Origin: Megalonaias nervosa
Taxonomy: Eukaryota > Mollusca > Bivalvia > Unionida > Unionidae
Direction of reading: 5' to 3'
Assembly (NCBI GenBank): GCA_016617855.1
Contig: JAECUM010010977.1
Span: forward strand, 1-64,000
DNA length: 64,000 bases
Shown: positions 1-13,254 of the stretch, piece after piece
How the letters are laid out: the number at the start of each line of letters is the position of its first letter
How positions within the stretch are numbered: the stretch's first letter is position 1
Notes under the pieces: model-generated
What the model was told of the DNA's origin: nothing
The model's database searches: none
What the model saw: the letters and a program-made list of their open reading frames with translations, nothing else
Made by a program: the position numbers and the translations under genes

Positions 1-28
<28 letters not shown>
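1..28. repeat. (AT)n microsatellite
   Basis: Uninterrupted AT dinucleotides at the window edge; the tract probably continues outside the window. Confidence 0.95.
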
Positions 29-31
<3 letters not shown>

Positions 32-74
32 ACATACATTAAAAATAACATGCATTTAAAGTGTTGGTATAAAG

Positions 75-111
75 CAATTTGATATACCAATACTATTGGT
101 ATATCAAATTG
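75..111. repeat. Perfect 16-bp inverted repeat
   Basis: Arm CAATTTGATATACCAA (75-90) is exactly reverse-complemented at 96-111, with a 5-base loop. It could be a small MITE or one end of a palindromic element. No coding capacity. Confidence 0.85.
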
Positions 112-637
112 TGATCCGCCCATGGCGCAATAATACGCATATATAAATATTCTCGCGAGCGTCTGCAGTTGATTATAGATCAATAATCAATTTCCTCACA
201 TTAGTCACTGACGTATGAAAATAACGATGAAAAGTATTAATAATCCTCGTTTTCTAAATGAATTTAATATGGTACACATTTTCATCACAATCCTTTCTGC
301 ATTCTGTTCTCCCCTCCCCTCTCATGCATAACGGACAAACTGCGCAGAAATGTGGAGTGAGAGAGAAAAGGAATTTGGTCTGGATTAAAACCTTGAAACA
401 GAAATTGCACCAAGTAGCCTACAAGAATATGATTCGTCGTAACGATACGTGTGCACTTTCCTTGGGATTTATCTACAGTGTTTATCAATGATGCAAAGTT
501 GCAAACCAGTAAACTCCTCGGTTATGTGGTACACATGCTGTGTTGTATTTAATGTTATGTTTTGTAGTTTTTTCTTAAACATACTATAATGTTCTAAAAA
601 ATCGATTATTATTATTATTTAAATATGAAAATGTCCA

Positions 638-640
<3 letters not shown>

Positions 641-696
<56 letters not shown>
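641..696. repeat. (CT)n microsatellite
   Basis: Twenty-eight uninterrupted CT units. Confidence 0.97.
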
Positions 697-698
<2 letters not shown>

Positions 699-824
699 CA
701 TCGTAACAAGATGCGGGTTAAAATCTATGAAATGACGAACGTAGAGGATTTTCGTGTGTGTCATCCCACGATATCTCTGGACTTAAGAATGATGGTAAAA
801 GTTAAGTCAAACCGACCAAAGGAT

Positions 825-826
825 GA

Positions 827-862
<36 letters not shown>

Positions 863-873
863 CAGAGACAGAG
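825..873. repeat. (GA)n / (GACAGA)n compound microsatellite
   Basis: GA dinucleotides pass into GACAGA hexamers. An Arg/Asp-rich reading frame over it (RERDRDRD) is a translation of the repeat, not a gene. Confidence 0.93.
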
Positions 874-1374
874 TTTATGGTCGGTTGTACTGTTGCTAAA
901 GGAGAATAATGACTTAGATCAACTGTAAATATATTAAAATATTTTAATTACCTCTTGTTGGTTCGTCAGTTGTCTTAGTTTCTATTTCACATTAATTTCC
1001 ATGCTCCGGTACGTGAATGGCAGCGTTCATGTGAATGGCGTAGCTATCCAAGTGTTGCTAGTGCTCTACTTTTATCATTAAAACCATCTTTCATGTTTTA
1101 ATCATAAGTGTGTATTATATTGATTTAATCAAGGTGGAGAAAAATAGAAACCAAGAAAAGAAAACAATCAACTTATCAATATGCAGAGGTGATTGTAAAT
1201 AGACACTAAAGGCATAGAACTACATTTTGTAGCGGACACACTCGGGGATGTGAGGAGTTCATTCACTAGGTCAATACACAGCTGCTTGTAGTAAACCTGA
1301 ACTCCGTTCAAAGGTCAAATATATGTATTTGTATGTGATACAAATAAAATATATGTACAGTATGTACGCTGTAT

Positions 1375-1474
1375 CAATGATATACCACTCATTGTATAAA
1401 TTTTTCCTTAAAAGGAAACTCAGCAAGCTTCGTTTCCTTTTAATGAAAAATTTATACATCTCGTGGTATATCAT
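1375..1474. repeat. Hairpin element with about 44-bp arms (MITE-like)
   Basis: Left arm from about 1377 (ATGATATACCAC, then TATAAATTTTTCC, then TAAAAGGAAAC) is mirrored by a right arm ending near 1474. Arms differ at a handful of positions and the loop is about 10 bp. The two overlapping opposite-strand open frames here are a by-product of the palindrome. Confidence 0.8.
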
Positions 1475-2772
1475 ATATATATACACACATACATACATAC
1501 ATGTCGCCGATTTAAAGGTAATTAGGTAATACATATATATGTTAATACTGTAACTCGTGTGAGATTTATTTTGCAGTCATGTTTAATAAAGCACTTATCC
1601 ATAATGATTATAGCCAATTCTATTTCTTTAAATGTCTATTCAATCAACCTAAACACTAGCAACCCAGTCAGTGTTTATCATCTTTTGTCTGATTGTATAC
1701 ATGAAAATTACAGAAGGCTGATAACTATTTATTGTTTGGAAAAGAAGTAAACGAATAAAAATAAGTGTTCTAAACTCCTTTTCAAAAGTCAGCTAGTCAG
1801 AGATAGTTTAAATGCATGTTAACGACTTCAAGGTGACTAGATGATTACTGTTAAGCAAATGGATTAGTCAGTGTTCTCAAATCATTTAGTTTAAGAAACA
1901 AAAAATATTATTCCATATAGTCTAGCTTTCATTACTGTACATATTGTTCTGGTAGCATATCCAGGTGTAGAAAAGTGAACTTAACGTTTCCAAAAGCAAA
2001 TCAAATGAACCATTTCGAAGAAAAATATTTAATGTTTCAGTTCAATGTATTTTACCTACCCCTTCCTTTTTCTCTATACTCTCTTTCTCAATTCTAGCTA
2101 TTTCAAAGCCATAATATATTTATCTATGTACATACACATGCATATATCTGCATTCTAACCCTTCCTTTTCTCACGTACATATTTATCTTCGTTTACTATT
2201 TACACACGTTTTTTATAACTTTAATTATGGGCATATGGTTTTAAGGCATAAACAAAGATAAAAGGGGAAAAAAATTAACTGTAAAACGAATGTAACGCAA
2301 TTTCCTTAACTTCCCATTTTATTCTGCCCAATGTTCAAACTTTAGTTGTGATATATTGCCATATAATGTGGTCAAGTGTAGATTTCCCAGAGGCCACTTC
2401 AGTTTCAGTGAATTTGCCATGGGTTAACTGACTTATGACATTTGTGTTGCATTGGTGTCAACCTAAATTTTTAAAAATCTTATTTTTTATTTTAACAGAT
2501 GAATTGACAATTTAGATATGTTTGATATTCTTAAGTTTAAATTGTGCACTGTCTAGACTTGATGCATATTTTTTTGTAATGATATTTCTCATTTGACAAC
2601 TTGATGGTAATTTTTGATTGTGTCAATAAAAGAGGTCACGAAGTTGCAAAACAGTGCCTGCGGTGTTCTTTTTGGCAAAATAACTTAACCTCATATTTTT
2701 AAGAGATTTGAACATTTAAGCTCATGTATCTGTCTGTCTATAGGTTTAATTGCAGATAAATTAGTTCTTGAG

Positions 2773-2776
<4 letters not shown>

Positions 2777-2839
<63 letters not shown>
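2777..2839. repeat. (AT)n microsatellite
   Basis: Long run of TA dinucleotides. Confidence 0.96.
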
Positions 2840-2841
<2 letters not shown>

Positions 2842-3130
2842 TCTCTTGTTTTTGCAGGACAGGCGCAATAAGAAAAAAAAAATATTCAGTTTCTCAGGTT
2901 GATGGTAGTATTTGATTGTGTGTAATTAATCCTCACAATGACGTCCTCACAAAGATAGTAAAGTAAGAGTAGTCCTCATAATGTTTAAAGAAGTATATGG
3001 CAAAAAGGAAGTGATACAAATATTGCCTGGGTTGCAGTTAAGCTTACTTTCAAATTTCTAACCTATACTTTCATTCCTTCTTATGGTCCTCGAAATGTAA
3101 TCGTATGTCAAGGTTCTCACAAGTATATGA

Positions 3131-3133
<3 letters not shown>

Positions 3134-3166
<33 letters not shown>
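3134..3166. repeat. (TG)n microsatellite
   Basis: Run of TG dinucleotides. Confidence 0.95.
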
Positions 3167-3167
<1 letters not shown>

Positions 3168-5538
3168 GCCCATGATTGGTAAACTGCTATTCATGTATTC
3201 AAAATGCATGCAACCCATCCCCGCACCCCCAAAAACATAAACAACACCAGTTGAGTAAATTTCATATGCAGTCGTTATTTAAACAAAAATAGGGTAATCA
3301 AATTCTCCTGTAAGTAAAACGTGATTCTCCACATAAGCATATCTTGATATACCATGGCTCACTTCAAAACATGTCCATATTCATGTCCCATTGTTGATGA
3401 AAATCAGACAATGGAAACTTGACTTGTGGAGAAAGAAAACTCACGTTTTCAATTTCAGTGATCTAGACCTTGGACCAAGCAGCCCTAAAATCAGTAGACT
3501 TCTTCCTCTTAGCAATCAGTCTGAGAAAAAACAACAAAATCAAAGTAAATTAAACATATGTTGTAGTTGACAATTGGACAGACAGATAGATATAGATATC
3601 TTTATATCTCCAGAACCAGCGATCTGTATATAAAATGTATAAATACTACCTTAAATAAATGTTTATCCTATTAAGTGTCTATTTGCAGTATCTCTTCAAT
3701 CTTTTCACTCACATCTTTGTTAGTCAAAGCAACTTCCGTTTTGTCTTATTTATATTTGTGTCATTATATTAAAAATAAATATATTTGTAATAAATGAATC
3801 CAACCTGAATTTCAAGAATGTTTTATTGGTTTTTGGCAACAAATAAGACATTCACTGAAACTGCCAGTTACACTTTTCTGGAGGACGTAAAGATATACCT
3901 GTACTGTTATTGGAATCATAAACCAGCCTTTTCATGTTATCTATAAAAATTCCACCCCAATGAACATTATGTAATATGACAATCAATGGCAAGTGTCTCG
4001 AAGCATTGGTTATATCATATCGGCTACAACATGAACAAGCCTAAAGATTTTACTAGTTTTAATTCTCAAATTTTAAAAACATCTGAAAAAAAAACATTTT
4101 GGATATCATCAGGGTTCTCAATAAATGAATAAACAAATTTTACTCATTTCTGACGCATGGTATTTCTGACCTGTGCATTTTTATGACACTTTTGTTTGGG
4201 TCCGAGTATCAGTATTATTTACCCTTGATTTGCCTCTGACAGAATTTCCTACTTAAGCAAGTGCTGTCCATAACAAATTGTCTGTATCCACCAGTGATCA
4301 ACATTTACCACAGAATATGTTTACACCTTATTGGCCAATAATATAGCACCAATGCAAAATCAATATGAACTGGGCAGAGCTAACAGGTCACAGGTGTCAT
4401 GCTTAGGTAGGCAAATTTAAATCAAGGTTATATTGTTCTGAGATTATCTTTGAATTTTATTATATTCAGAGGAAGAGAGAATCAATTATAACTTCATTGG
4501 ATTAACTTTTCATTTCTTTTTATTTGATTGCACATCAACATATGTGTGATTTTAATGGCGGTTGGACAAAAATAATGTGATAAAGGGCATCTACGGCACA
4601 TACCATTTTACAGTGGAAATGTACCCTACACTTTCAAAAAATAAAAATTATTATTACTATTATTGTTAGACAACAAAATCTGTATATCTGTGCATTCTAT
4701 CATAACAATACAGAAACCAGTGAGAACCAGTCTGTTAGGGATCTGATAACAAAGTAGTCTAATATGTATATACAACAATTTTTAACTGATTACCTCACTA
4801 CTGAATTTGCAAAGATTAAGGATAAATGCATGTTGTTTTATGAGGTGTTATAAGTATTAATGGCACCAAGAGTGGTCCTTAAGAGCTTTCAAGCCTTTTA
4901 ATAAAAATATAATGACCTTGGCGACCGTGAGATAAAATGGAGACTGACCAATAAAATTAATGATTCTGATGCATTGTTAACTGTCGTCATGTTTTTTTCA
5001 AGATGTTTTAGAGTAATATTTAAGGAACCTCATAACCTCTCGCACCCCAGTCATGTAGAACCTTGGTGCATTGCAAAGAACTGACAACCCTCTATAGGAG
5101 GAAAGAATGCTGCATTGGGAGGAGGAGGGGGGTATTTTTTTTGTTGTTTTTTGTTTTGGTCTCTTTCGATCAGAGAGTTTCCCCACCAATAAATGTTTAT
5201 GGAAGCCACTGGGAAATCTGAACTCTAATGATTACCTGCTAGCCAAGCTCAAGTTATAATATGCTAATATAATACGTGATGTCAGAAAACCCTCATCGTA
5301 ACATACAGTAGCAGTATACAGTATTAACATACGTGTATTTTGGTTGACCTGGCATTCTCAACCGCAGGGTTTTCCACCGTCTGGTAATTTTTGCCCAGGC
5401 ACTCAACATACTGTTTGGTATGTATAGTAGCAGAAAGATGAAAACATATATCATGGTCTAATGAGTGACATGTAGCTACTTGCATTTTACAACATATGAT
5501 GCTTATTTAATACATACTTTACATGTCTTACCCTAGCA

Positions 5539-6007
5539 CAGGGTTCCTGCAATCTATAAAAATGTAATTTTATGACTTTTCCAAGACCTTTTTACCAATT
5601 TCAAGAGTACCGATTACGATAATTTATGACCTTTAATACTTACCTAACACGTAAATTTAAGACAAAAACATTTTACAGCTGTCTTTGGAAATACTTCATC
5701 CTATCGGATTGGTCATTCTCTTTTGAGTGCCAGGAGTACAATAATTTTGCGTAGTGGCAAGTTTCCTGGATGTAGTCTGACTGAAGTGTTAGGGGAACCT
5801 ACTCTAACAAATCCATTATTAAAGTTAGGTAAGTTGGTAAAACTTCTGCATTGGCAAATGCAACCGGATAATGCAAAATAACCAATTTCCATGACTTTTC
5901 CAAAACTTTTATTGACTTAAGAAAATTTCAAAACTTTTCAAGGCCCTTGAAATGCTTTTCTGTAATTTACAAACTTTTCCAGGACTTCCATGACTGCAGG
6001 AACCCTG
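5539..6007. mobile_element. Non-autonomous hAT-like element
   Basis: Bounded by perfect 13-bp terminal inverted repeats, CAGGGTTCCTGCA at 5539 and its reverse complement ending at 6007. hAT elements typically start with CAG/TAG plus G. Just inside both ends are related subterminal motifs around ATGACTTTTCC. The flanks show TAGCA on the left and TAGTA on the right, which may be a decayed 5-bp duplication; no clean 8-bp duplication is visible. There is no open frame inside, so any movement would rely on a transposase elsewhere. Confidence 0.75.
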
Positions 6008-6210
6008 TAGTACTTTAAGAATGAGCTCCTTTTGTAATTTTATATTTAAAGCATGTTCTGGTTCTAATTCATAAAGGCCTTTTTTAGAGTGATATACATG
6101 CTTTTATTACCTGTCCTTATAATACATGATAATAGAGCTCTGACAAATCAGTGAGATAGTGTAAGCCCTTGCACAAATCTATGGTAAGACGGCCTCGAAT
6201 GGCATTCAGC

Positions 6211-6950
6211 TAGTGATGGGAATCAGTCAGAACTTCATAATCGATAACTGGTTCCACTTTAACCAACAGATAATTGATTATAATCAGTTACTAAGAGCAA
6301 ATTTGTATTTGTTATACAGTTATATCTTTGATCAAGAGTTCAAAATATTAATAATGTACAGGACTAATCTCTTTTAATAACATGTATACTTTGACCTGAT
6401 AATAATATTACATTTTTTCTATAGTGTAGTGTGTATTTTTGTTCTACAACTTTGTTAAATGAAAGCAACTTTTTATGGCTGATCAGTCATATGTAACTGA
6501 AATACTGTCGCAATCCCCCAGATCCTTTCATTTATATGTGATGTTTCTGTAATTTAAAGTATAGAAGGATGTGGTTTTCTTGTTTGTCATTATTTACAAA
6601 TAATACAAAGGATATTACATTTAAACTGAAACAAATCATCAAAATGTGTTTAAATTTATTAACTCATAAATTTAACAGCTTGATCATGTAATCTTGACTA
6701 TATGTTCCTAATTATGAAATGTTGCACCTATGGAATATCCTATGGTTTTATATTTGTAGTTGTGAAGTGACTTAATAATTCAGATCAACTTTAGTGGCTT
6801 GAAGTTTTACTAATCTTTGTGCTTTACATGCAACTAAAAAGAAGTAGTCTCCCTTTACACACTATCGATTATGGAGTTTCACAATTGATTATCTTATTGG
6901 TTCGCTCAACCAACTGATGATCAGTTATAATCGATAACTCAACAACACTA
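6211..6950. mobile_element. Possible hAT-like non-autonomous element with diverged ends
   Basis: The left end (TAGTGATGGGAATC, then ATAATCGATAACTGG) and the reverse complement of the right end (TAGTGTTGTTGAG, then TTATCGATTATAACTG) share the TAGTG start and repeated ATAATCGATAA/ATAATCAATT blocks. Ends are imperfect and no duplication is clear. The core is AT-rich and non-coding. Confidence 0.45.
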
Positions 6951-8880
6951 CACACAACAGCTTTGACCTTAGCTCAGTTTTGTGACTAGGTGGCTCTTTT
7001 GATTGTATACATGAGCGATCATTGTCCTCATGATCACTCAACTTGACGTAAACATTATACATGTCACTGTGTCATCATGTGCAGATCCATTTAATCATAG
7101 ATTCTGTGTGAAGCCAATTTGTCATCTGACTTTGTTTGCCATGTAAATTATGGCAACTAAAAGATTTCCCTTTAGTAACCATTTTTCAAATTTTTTCAAA
7201 GATAGATAATCTCTCCTACTGCCATCTCAAACAACATAGTACCTTAGATACACTTTTATAATCTGAATTGCCTGTGGGCAACAGAAGGTTTTAGCGGTTC
7301 TCGCTTTGATTTTCCCTTTTATAAATAATATTTTTAAAGTTTAAATTTTTATTTCTCTATCAGACTCATACATTTCTCAGTTATTGGCCTTGATTTTGTT
7401 CCTTTCCCCATGTGTACATGTGCGTTCGATTTTTACCTGGATATTGTTGACACCAAAGCCATCCTGCATCTTTTTTTTCTTCACACATATCTTTTGGCAG
7501 GTTCACTAAATCATATTTATAAAACTGTTGGGTAGAGAAGGAGATAGTTGTGTTTCTCTCTGAACTAATACTCACTTCACAAGTCCTATGTCTTTTCTCT
7601 AATGCATATACCCAGTGAGGACGGTATCAACTTGGTTGTCTGAGGCTGAGTAGTTGTACTAGCTCGATTTTAACTAATTTTTATTCTTCTGTATATTGCG
7701 CTGAAACATTTGTAATGTCTTGCTCATTTTGCTCAGATTTACTGTCATTAGACATGCTCTCAGGAGCTAGGTCAAATCTACATCGGTATTAGCGGTCAGT
7801 AGGTGTGCCCTATATTCAAGAAAAGTAAAATTGATTTTTATCAGAACTGATGTTGTGTTAGCATTTTTTTTTTTATAAAATCAAGTTTACTTGCATAAAT
7901 AAAATTCAGAAAATAGTGTGCAGATTTAGCTAATTGACTGAACTTATTTTAAAAGTAGGTGACGAGAAAATACATTTTATTCTATAATGTATAATGCCAA
8001 AGAATCACAAGTTTTATCCACTAAGTGACAGATTCTAGCCTATCATATACAATATAAGCATTTAAATGTACAAAATTAAATAGAAACAGTGAACAACAAA
8101 ATGTGTATTTCCACTTCTACTTGTTTTCAGCAAATTCATAAAAAGTAGACACGAGGAAGAAATTATGATTATTACTTGCCAACTATTTATATTACAAACA
8201 ATGCCAATACAGGCACTACAATATAAATTCTTGACATCATGCTATTTTATATATTGACATTCATTGTTAGATGTGACAGAAATTAACATCATCAGTAATT
8301 TACACAAGTTTTAAATTGGAAACTGGGTTAAAAATGTTTACTGAATACTCAAATTTTCTTTCCACAAAATGATGCGAGTCTTGAACGTTGCACACTGTAG
8401 GATTTGTATTATCTTTAAAAAATTCATGACCGTGATGAAGAGCATGAAAATAAGATACATATTTGTTGATTATACTTATGACTTTCGTAGCAAATAAAAG
8501 GTGACTGACCAATTAATAATCTTATGTGTAATCATACAAGGGATCAACTTCAGTAAGGTTGTCATATAATCGGCCTTTTAGGGAAATGAGCTTATTTCTC
8601 AGCCTTGCAAGAAACATAGATAAATTCCCACTAATTGTTTAATAATGATTACTCAATATGTAAAAATGTTACTTGTTTGACATGGTAATTTTTAAAGAAA
8701 TTTGGATGTGCAATTCTTGTGTTGGATAGAATGCGTGAAGATAATTTTAAAAATAAAATGCTGGAAAGTTTTAGGGATAAATCAGTGATATAAATGGATG
8801 GTGGTAGTTCCAAAAACTTCTGATTAGGAACTAAAAGTTTGTTTAAGATGATACATGTTATTCTAAATAAAATTGTAAAA
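6951..8880. other. Non-coding stretch
   Basis: AT-rich, no recognisable coding motif or repeat family. Part of the right side could be a 5' untranslated region of the LINE that follows, but no homology was recognised. Confidence 0.5.
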
Positions 8881-8927
8881 AGGTTAAAAATCATTATGAA
8901 CATAGTTTTAATACTTTCAATGTCTCC

Positions 8928-10001
8928 TTGAGTGCCTCTAATAGCATCGATGTTAATCTCATGAATTTAGGAGTTTCTAGTAAGGGTTTACACATAGGTC
9001 ATTTAAATATTCAGGATTTTCATGGAAAGATTGATCAAGTGAAGTTAATGCTAACCTCTCCAAATAATAATATCCATTTATTTGGACTCTCGGAAACAAT
9101 GTTAACAGAAAACCAGGGTGAAAATTTCTTGTATATCAATGGCTATGACAAACCTTATCGAAGGGATAGGAAAGCAGGCAGTGGTGGGCTGCTTGTGTAT
9201 GTTAGAACTGGCACTATTTCTAAAAGACGGGAAGACCTAGAAATACAGGAAATAGAATCCTTTTGGCTACAGATCACTCCAGAAAAAGCTAAGCCCTACT
9301 TAGTAGGTTTTGTGTACAGAACCCCATCATCACATGCTGATTGGTGTGAATATTTTGAACTTCAAGTAGATAAAATTTCAAATGAAGAGAAAGAATTTTA
9401 CATTCTAGGGGATATAAATAGCGACCTTCTCAATGATCAAATAAAAGTGAATTGGATGAATTTTATTGCTTTGTTAGGTATGGAGCAACTAGTAAATGAA
9501 CCCACCAGAGTAACATCTACCTCTAAAACGCTTATAGATCATATATATACCAATACAAAAGAAAATGTTTTGGAAGTAATGGTTCCAAAGATTTGTATAA
9601 GTGACCACTTTGCAATTTTTCTAACACGTAAAGTGAATGGCAAATCAAAAAGAAATAATATCCATAAATCCATTACTTATAGATCTTTTCAAAACTTTGA
9701 TACTGTTAAATTCCTGGAAGATATGAAACAGATTCCATGGAATACAGTGCAAATCTTTGAATATATTGATGATATTTTAGATACTTGGACAGATCTGTTC
9801 ATCAGTATAGTGAACAAACATGCCCCTTTAAAAACACACAGGATAAAGAAAGACCACCAGCCAGGCTGGATCTGCCCAGAAATTTTAGAAGCAATAAAGC
9901 AAAGAGACCAACTAAAATCAGTAGGAAATCAAACTGAATATCGAGTTTGGAGGAATAAAGTTAATAAAATGATACGTCAAGCCAAAAAAAGCGCACTATA
10001 A
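8928..10001 (+). pseudogene. LINE endonuclease domain (first half of ORF2)
   Basis: The 357-codon frame is an endonuclease/exonuclease/phosphatase fold. It would nick target DNA to start target-primed reverse transcription. Visible motifs: the N-terminal GHLNIQ strand, the metal-binding SETML Glu, the GSGGLLVYV strand, GFVYRTP, the GDINSDL catalytic Asp-Asn, LIDHIYTN, and the C-terminal SDHFAIF Asp-His pair. The catalytic set therefore looks preserved. The frame opens without an ATG (TTG at 8928), so the true start lies upstream or is lost. It ends by frameshift in an A-run near 9985-10001; the neighbouring frame continues as HYKKVLDEN into the linker, so this is half of a broken ORF2. Confidence 0.88.
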
Positions 10002-10005
10002 AAAA

Positions 10006-11823
10006 GTGCTGGATGAAAACCAAAATAACCCGAAAGCTATCTGGAAAGTGTTTACAGAGTTTGGTGCAGGTAAATGTAAGAGTAAAACTGAAATTTTATC
10101 TCTCAATCATGAGGGCATTTATACCGATAATCCAAAGGACATCTCAAATATTTTTAACGACTTTTTCGTTCAAATTGCTGAAAAACTTAAAGAACCGAGA
10201 ACTTCATCTGATCATCTGGAACTCAAATATTTTTGTGCTAAGAAACTACCAAACAATATAAAGTTTGAAATTTCAGAAATGAGTCCAGAATTTGTGTTGA
10301 AATATATTTAAAAAATGGATGATTGTAAAGCTACAGGACTTGATATGATTGGACCAAGGTTACTAAAGGTAGCTGCACCTGCAGTTGTAGAGAGTATAGC
10401 TTTCATTTGCAATGAAAGTATTAGGTCTAATAAATTTCCACAAACATGGAAAACTGCCAAGGTTACACCATTGCATAAAGCAGGAACAAAAGATGATGTA
10501 AATAACTACAGACCCATCTCTATCATTCCTTGTCTCTCCAAATTACTGGAAAAACATGTACATGATTCTTTTCTCAACTATTTGAACACTTATGATCTTA
10601 TTCATAATAATCAGTCTGGCTTTCGACAGAATCACTCCTGTGAAACTGCACTTGTGTCTTTGATTGATAAGTGGCTGAAAGCATTAGATCAAGTAGAAAT
10701 GGTAGGCACTATTATGGTTGATTTTCGTAAAGCTTTTGATCTTGTAGACCATGAAATTTTGCTTGAAAAACTAAAAATCTATCAATGCAGTGAAAACTCC
10801 CTAAACTGGTTTACTTCTTACTTAACCGATAGAGTGCAAAAAGTATCTTTAAATGGTCAACTTTCTGAAAGTAAAACATTAACTGTGGAGTACAACAGGG
10901 CTCTATCCTTGGACCTCTGTTATTCATTCTTTTTATCAACGACTTACCTCTTAAGACTGGAACTTCAGTTTCTTCCACTGACCTCTATGCAGATGATACT
11001 ACATTGTCTGAGATGGGTAAAACCAAACGGTACTTGAAAATAACTTACAAGATGCTCTCAACAGACTTCAAGTATGGTGCAAGGAAAACAGTATGATCAT
11101 AAATACAGAAAAAACGAAAGCCCTACTGGTTACAACGCAACAAAAACGAGGAAGGCTAGATAGCGACAAACTCCAGGTTCTATTTGACAATGTGAGCCTT
11201 AATATGACCTCTCAGGATACAATTCTTGGTGTATTCGTAGATAACAATCTTACTTGGTCTATTCACATTAAACACGTTTCAAGAAAGGTTAATTCTTATC
11301 TTTGGCTACTGAGGAAAATCAAAACATACATTCCTCTTCAGTATAGGGTCATCTTTTATAAGTTATATTCAGCCATATCTGGACTATTGTAATGTAATTT
11401 GGGGTAATACCTCTAATTCAAACATAACAACACTTATAAGACTCCAAAAGAGGGCTTGCCATTTAATTCTAGATCAATGTATAGACAATTTCCAGGATGC
11501 AATGAATAATATAAAGGTTTTAACAATACATGAAAGAATATTTCTTAGAAAGGCCATATTGATGTATAAAGTATCCACATAAGCCATTCCTGTCTATCTA
11601 AGCAATATCTTTCAGCAAAGAGATGCTGATGGTACTCCAAATTTAAGGTCCATAAGAAGCAAAAATTACATTATACCAAGGCCAAAGAAGGAATTGTTTA
11701 AAAACAGTTTTCAATATACTGGTCCACTGGTATGGAACAACATTCCGAGTGACATAAGGCAGGCTCCTAGCATTTCTTCTTTTCATAATCAATGTCTCAA
11801 ATGGATGAAATCTTTAGAAAATT
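10006..11823 (+). pseudogene. LINE reverse transcriptase and C-terminal region (broken)
   Basis: It continues the endonuclease frame. RT motifs in order: NNYRPISIIP, NQSGFRQNHS, motif A MVDFRKAFDLVDH, then, after a frameshift near 10885, VQQGSILGP, and then LYADDT (about 10981), the catalytic motif C. Thumb-like sequence follows (IINTEKTKALL, ILGVFVDNNLTW). Damage visible: in-frame TAA at 10309, frameshift near 10885, stop near 11035, frameshift near 11370 and TAA near 11581. The C-terminal tail GPLVWNNIPSDIR, typical of this LINE group, ends at about 11823. The enzyme family makes cDNA at a nicked genomic target; this copy cannot. Confidence 0.87.
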
Positions 11824-12129
11824 GAACATTTCTAGTACAATAAATACTGCCTGCTTTTCTATAATTTTGCATCATTTTCACAGTTGAATTTTTCAATGCA
11901 GGATGATATTTTATATTTTATATATGTTTATGTTATGTATTCACAGATGCCTGTACATGTCTTCCAGGATTGATACTTTGACTTTTAAAATCACTTAATT
12001 ATTTTAAGTGTCAAGCCAGATTCTTCACATCATGTTATATATACTGTATATATTGTACATAACAGATAGAAGGCCTCAAGGTAGATTAGTACTTGTAACT
12101 AATTGAGTTACCTCCTCTAAATAAAGTCT

Positions 12130-12144
12130 TTATTATTATTATTA

Positions 12145-12176
<32 letters not shown>
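12130..12176. repeat. (ATT)n tail of the LINE
   Basis: Trinucleotide ATT/TTA run with one interruption, directly after the LINE 3' untranslated region. Best read as the element's 3' tail rather than an independent microsatellite. Confidence 0.85.
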
Positions 12177-12178
<2 letters not shown>

Positions 12179-12464
12179 ATTACATCAAATCTCTTCAAGG
12201 CTTTAATCAATATATTAACCAAATCAAACGAATCTCTCATATGATCCAAATAGGAATGTACTTCCACTTCTTCTAAAACCAGATAATAATTTGTATGGTC
12301 TCTAATTTATCTGTGGTTTCCATGGACAAATACATTCTAACGAACCCCCCACACACCTGTCTTTGGTCGATTAGTGATTTTATGAACTTCTACATTTGAA
12401 AGATCTACAATCTAGCAAATTAAATTTGAGCAACTCTTCACTCCATGATAACCTATAGGCTCTG

Positions 12465-13254
12465 CAGAGGTCTCGGAAATGCTTAATCACGCGTATTTGG
12501 ATGCAAGTTTTTTTTTTATCTAGGATGCAGAAAATCACTTAAGCAGGAATCCTCTGTACGCACGCAATTGCTGGACAGCAAATTCAAGGGCTTGCCAGTC
12601 CTGCTTTAACCACCTGCTGAGTGGGAAAATGTGCTGATCAATTGATCATTTTAGCTTCTCTGATATTTACAATGAGAAAATTCGGTGGCTGAATGAGCCC
12701 CAGATGTACATGTTGTCATTGTAAAAGTACATCAGAAGAACATGACCCAAAAGCTTGGCGGCAAGTTCAAAGACTTTGACTAGCTGCTGAATGGTGGGAA
12801 AATGTGCTGATATTTACAACGACTAAATTCAGAGTCAGAAAGTCCCAGTGATTTAAATGTTTATAAGAGTACATCAAATGGACAACTTTAACTTTCATTA
12901 TTGTGCTCATTTCCAATCATAGCCAAATAAGTAGTGCATATGACCTCAAAATCAAACATGCTGAGAGTTAGACAAAATGCTTTTTGCAAATATGGATAAG
13001 TATTTTGGGGTTAAACGGCAAATTGACGAAGATTGTAATGAGATTCAGATGACTGCCAAAGTTGCTAGTGGTGTAAAGAAGTTAGAAAATTAAACTCCGT
13101 AGCAACCACTGCTTCTTCTCCTCTGGAAATTTAGCCGCTTCAGGTATGCCCAATATGCTTCTGGTAGGTGACTGCAACTTGGCTGGAGGAACTCCTGTTT
13201 TTCCCAAAAGAGGAGTCAAGGACTCCTAGTTTTAAAATCCTAGCGAGACCTCTG
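12465..13254. mobile_element. hAT-like element with 11-bp terminal inverted repeats
   Basis: CAGAGGTCTCG at 12465 is exactly reverse-complemented at 13244-13254. The CAGAG start is hAT-like. Inside are degenerate direct repeats (a GGGAAAATGTGCTG motif near 12625 and 12795). A short frame from about 12990 starts MDKYFGVKRQID and could be a trace of transposase N-terminus, but is too short to assign. No convincing 8-bp duplication was found at the flanks. Confidence 0.6.

Larger units (their letters stand above)
112..5538. other. Non-coding stretch
   Basis: Apart from the microsatellites and inverted repeats listed separately, I see no gene here. Open frames are all under 90 codons, show no recognisable motif and mostly lie over AT-rich or repeat DNA. 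No splice-bounded exon was recognised. Confidence 0.6.
8900..12177 (+). mobile_element. Decayed non-LTR retrotransposon (CR1/Jockey-like group)
   Basis: One element carries an apurinic-type endonuclease (8928-10001), a linker and a reverse transcriptase (10006-11823), an untranslated region of about 300 bp and a 3' tail of ATT repeats ending at 12176. Domain order EN-RT with an ATT-type tail fits the CR1/Jockey group; the exact clade (for example Daphne-like) is not determined. No gag-like ORF1 was recognised upstream and the 5' end is uncertain. Frameshifts and stops show that the copy is inactive. Confidence 0.85.

Noticed and set aside
711..899. Arg/Asp-rich reading frame
   Set aside because: Half of it is a translation of the GA/GACAGA microsatellite; no start context or homology.
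1271..1534. Two overlapping opposite-strand frames of 87 and 68 codons
   Set aside because: Both arise from the palindromic hairpin at 1375-1474 and AT-rich flanks.
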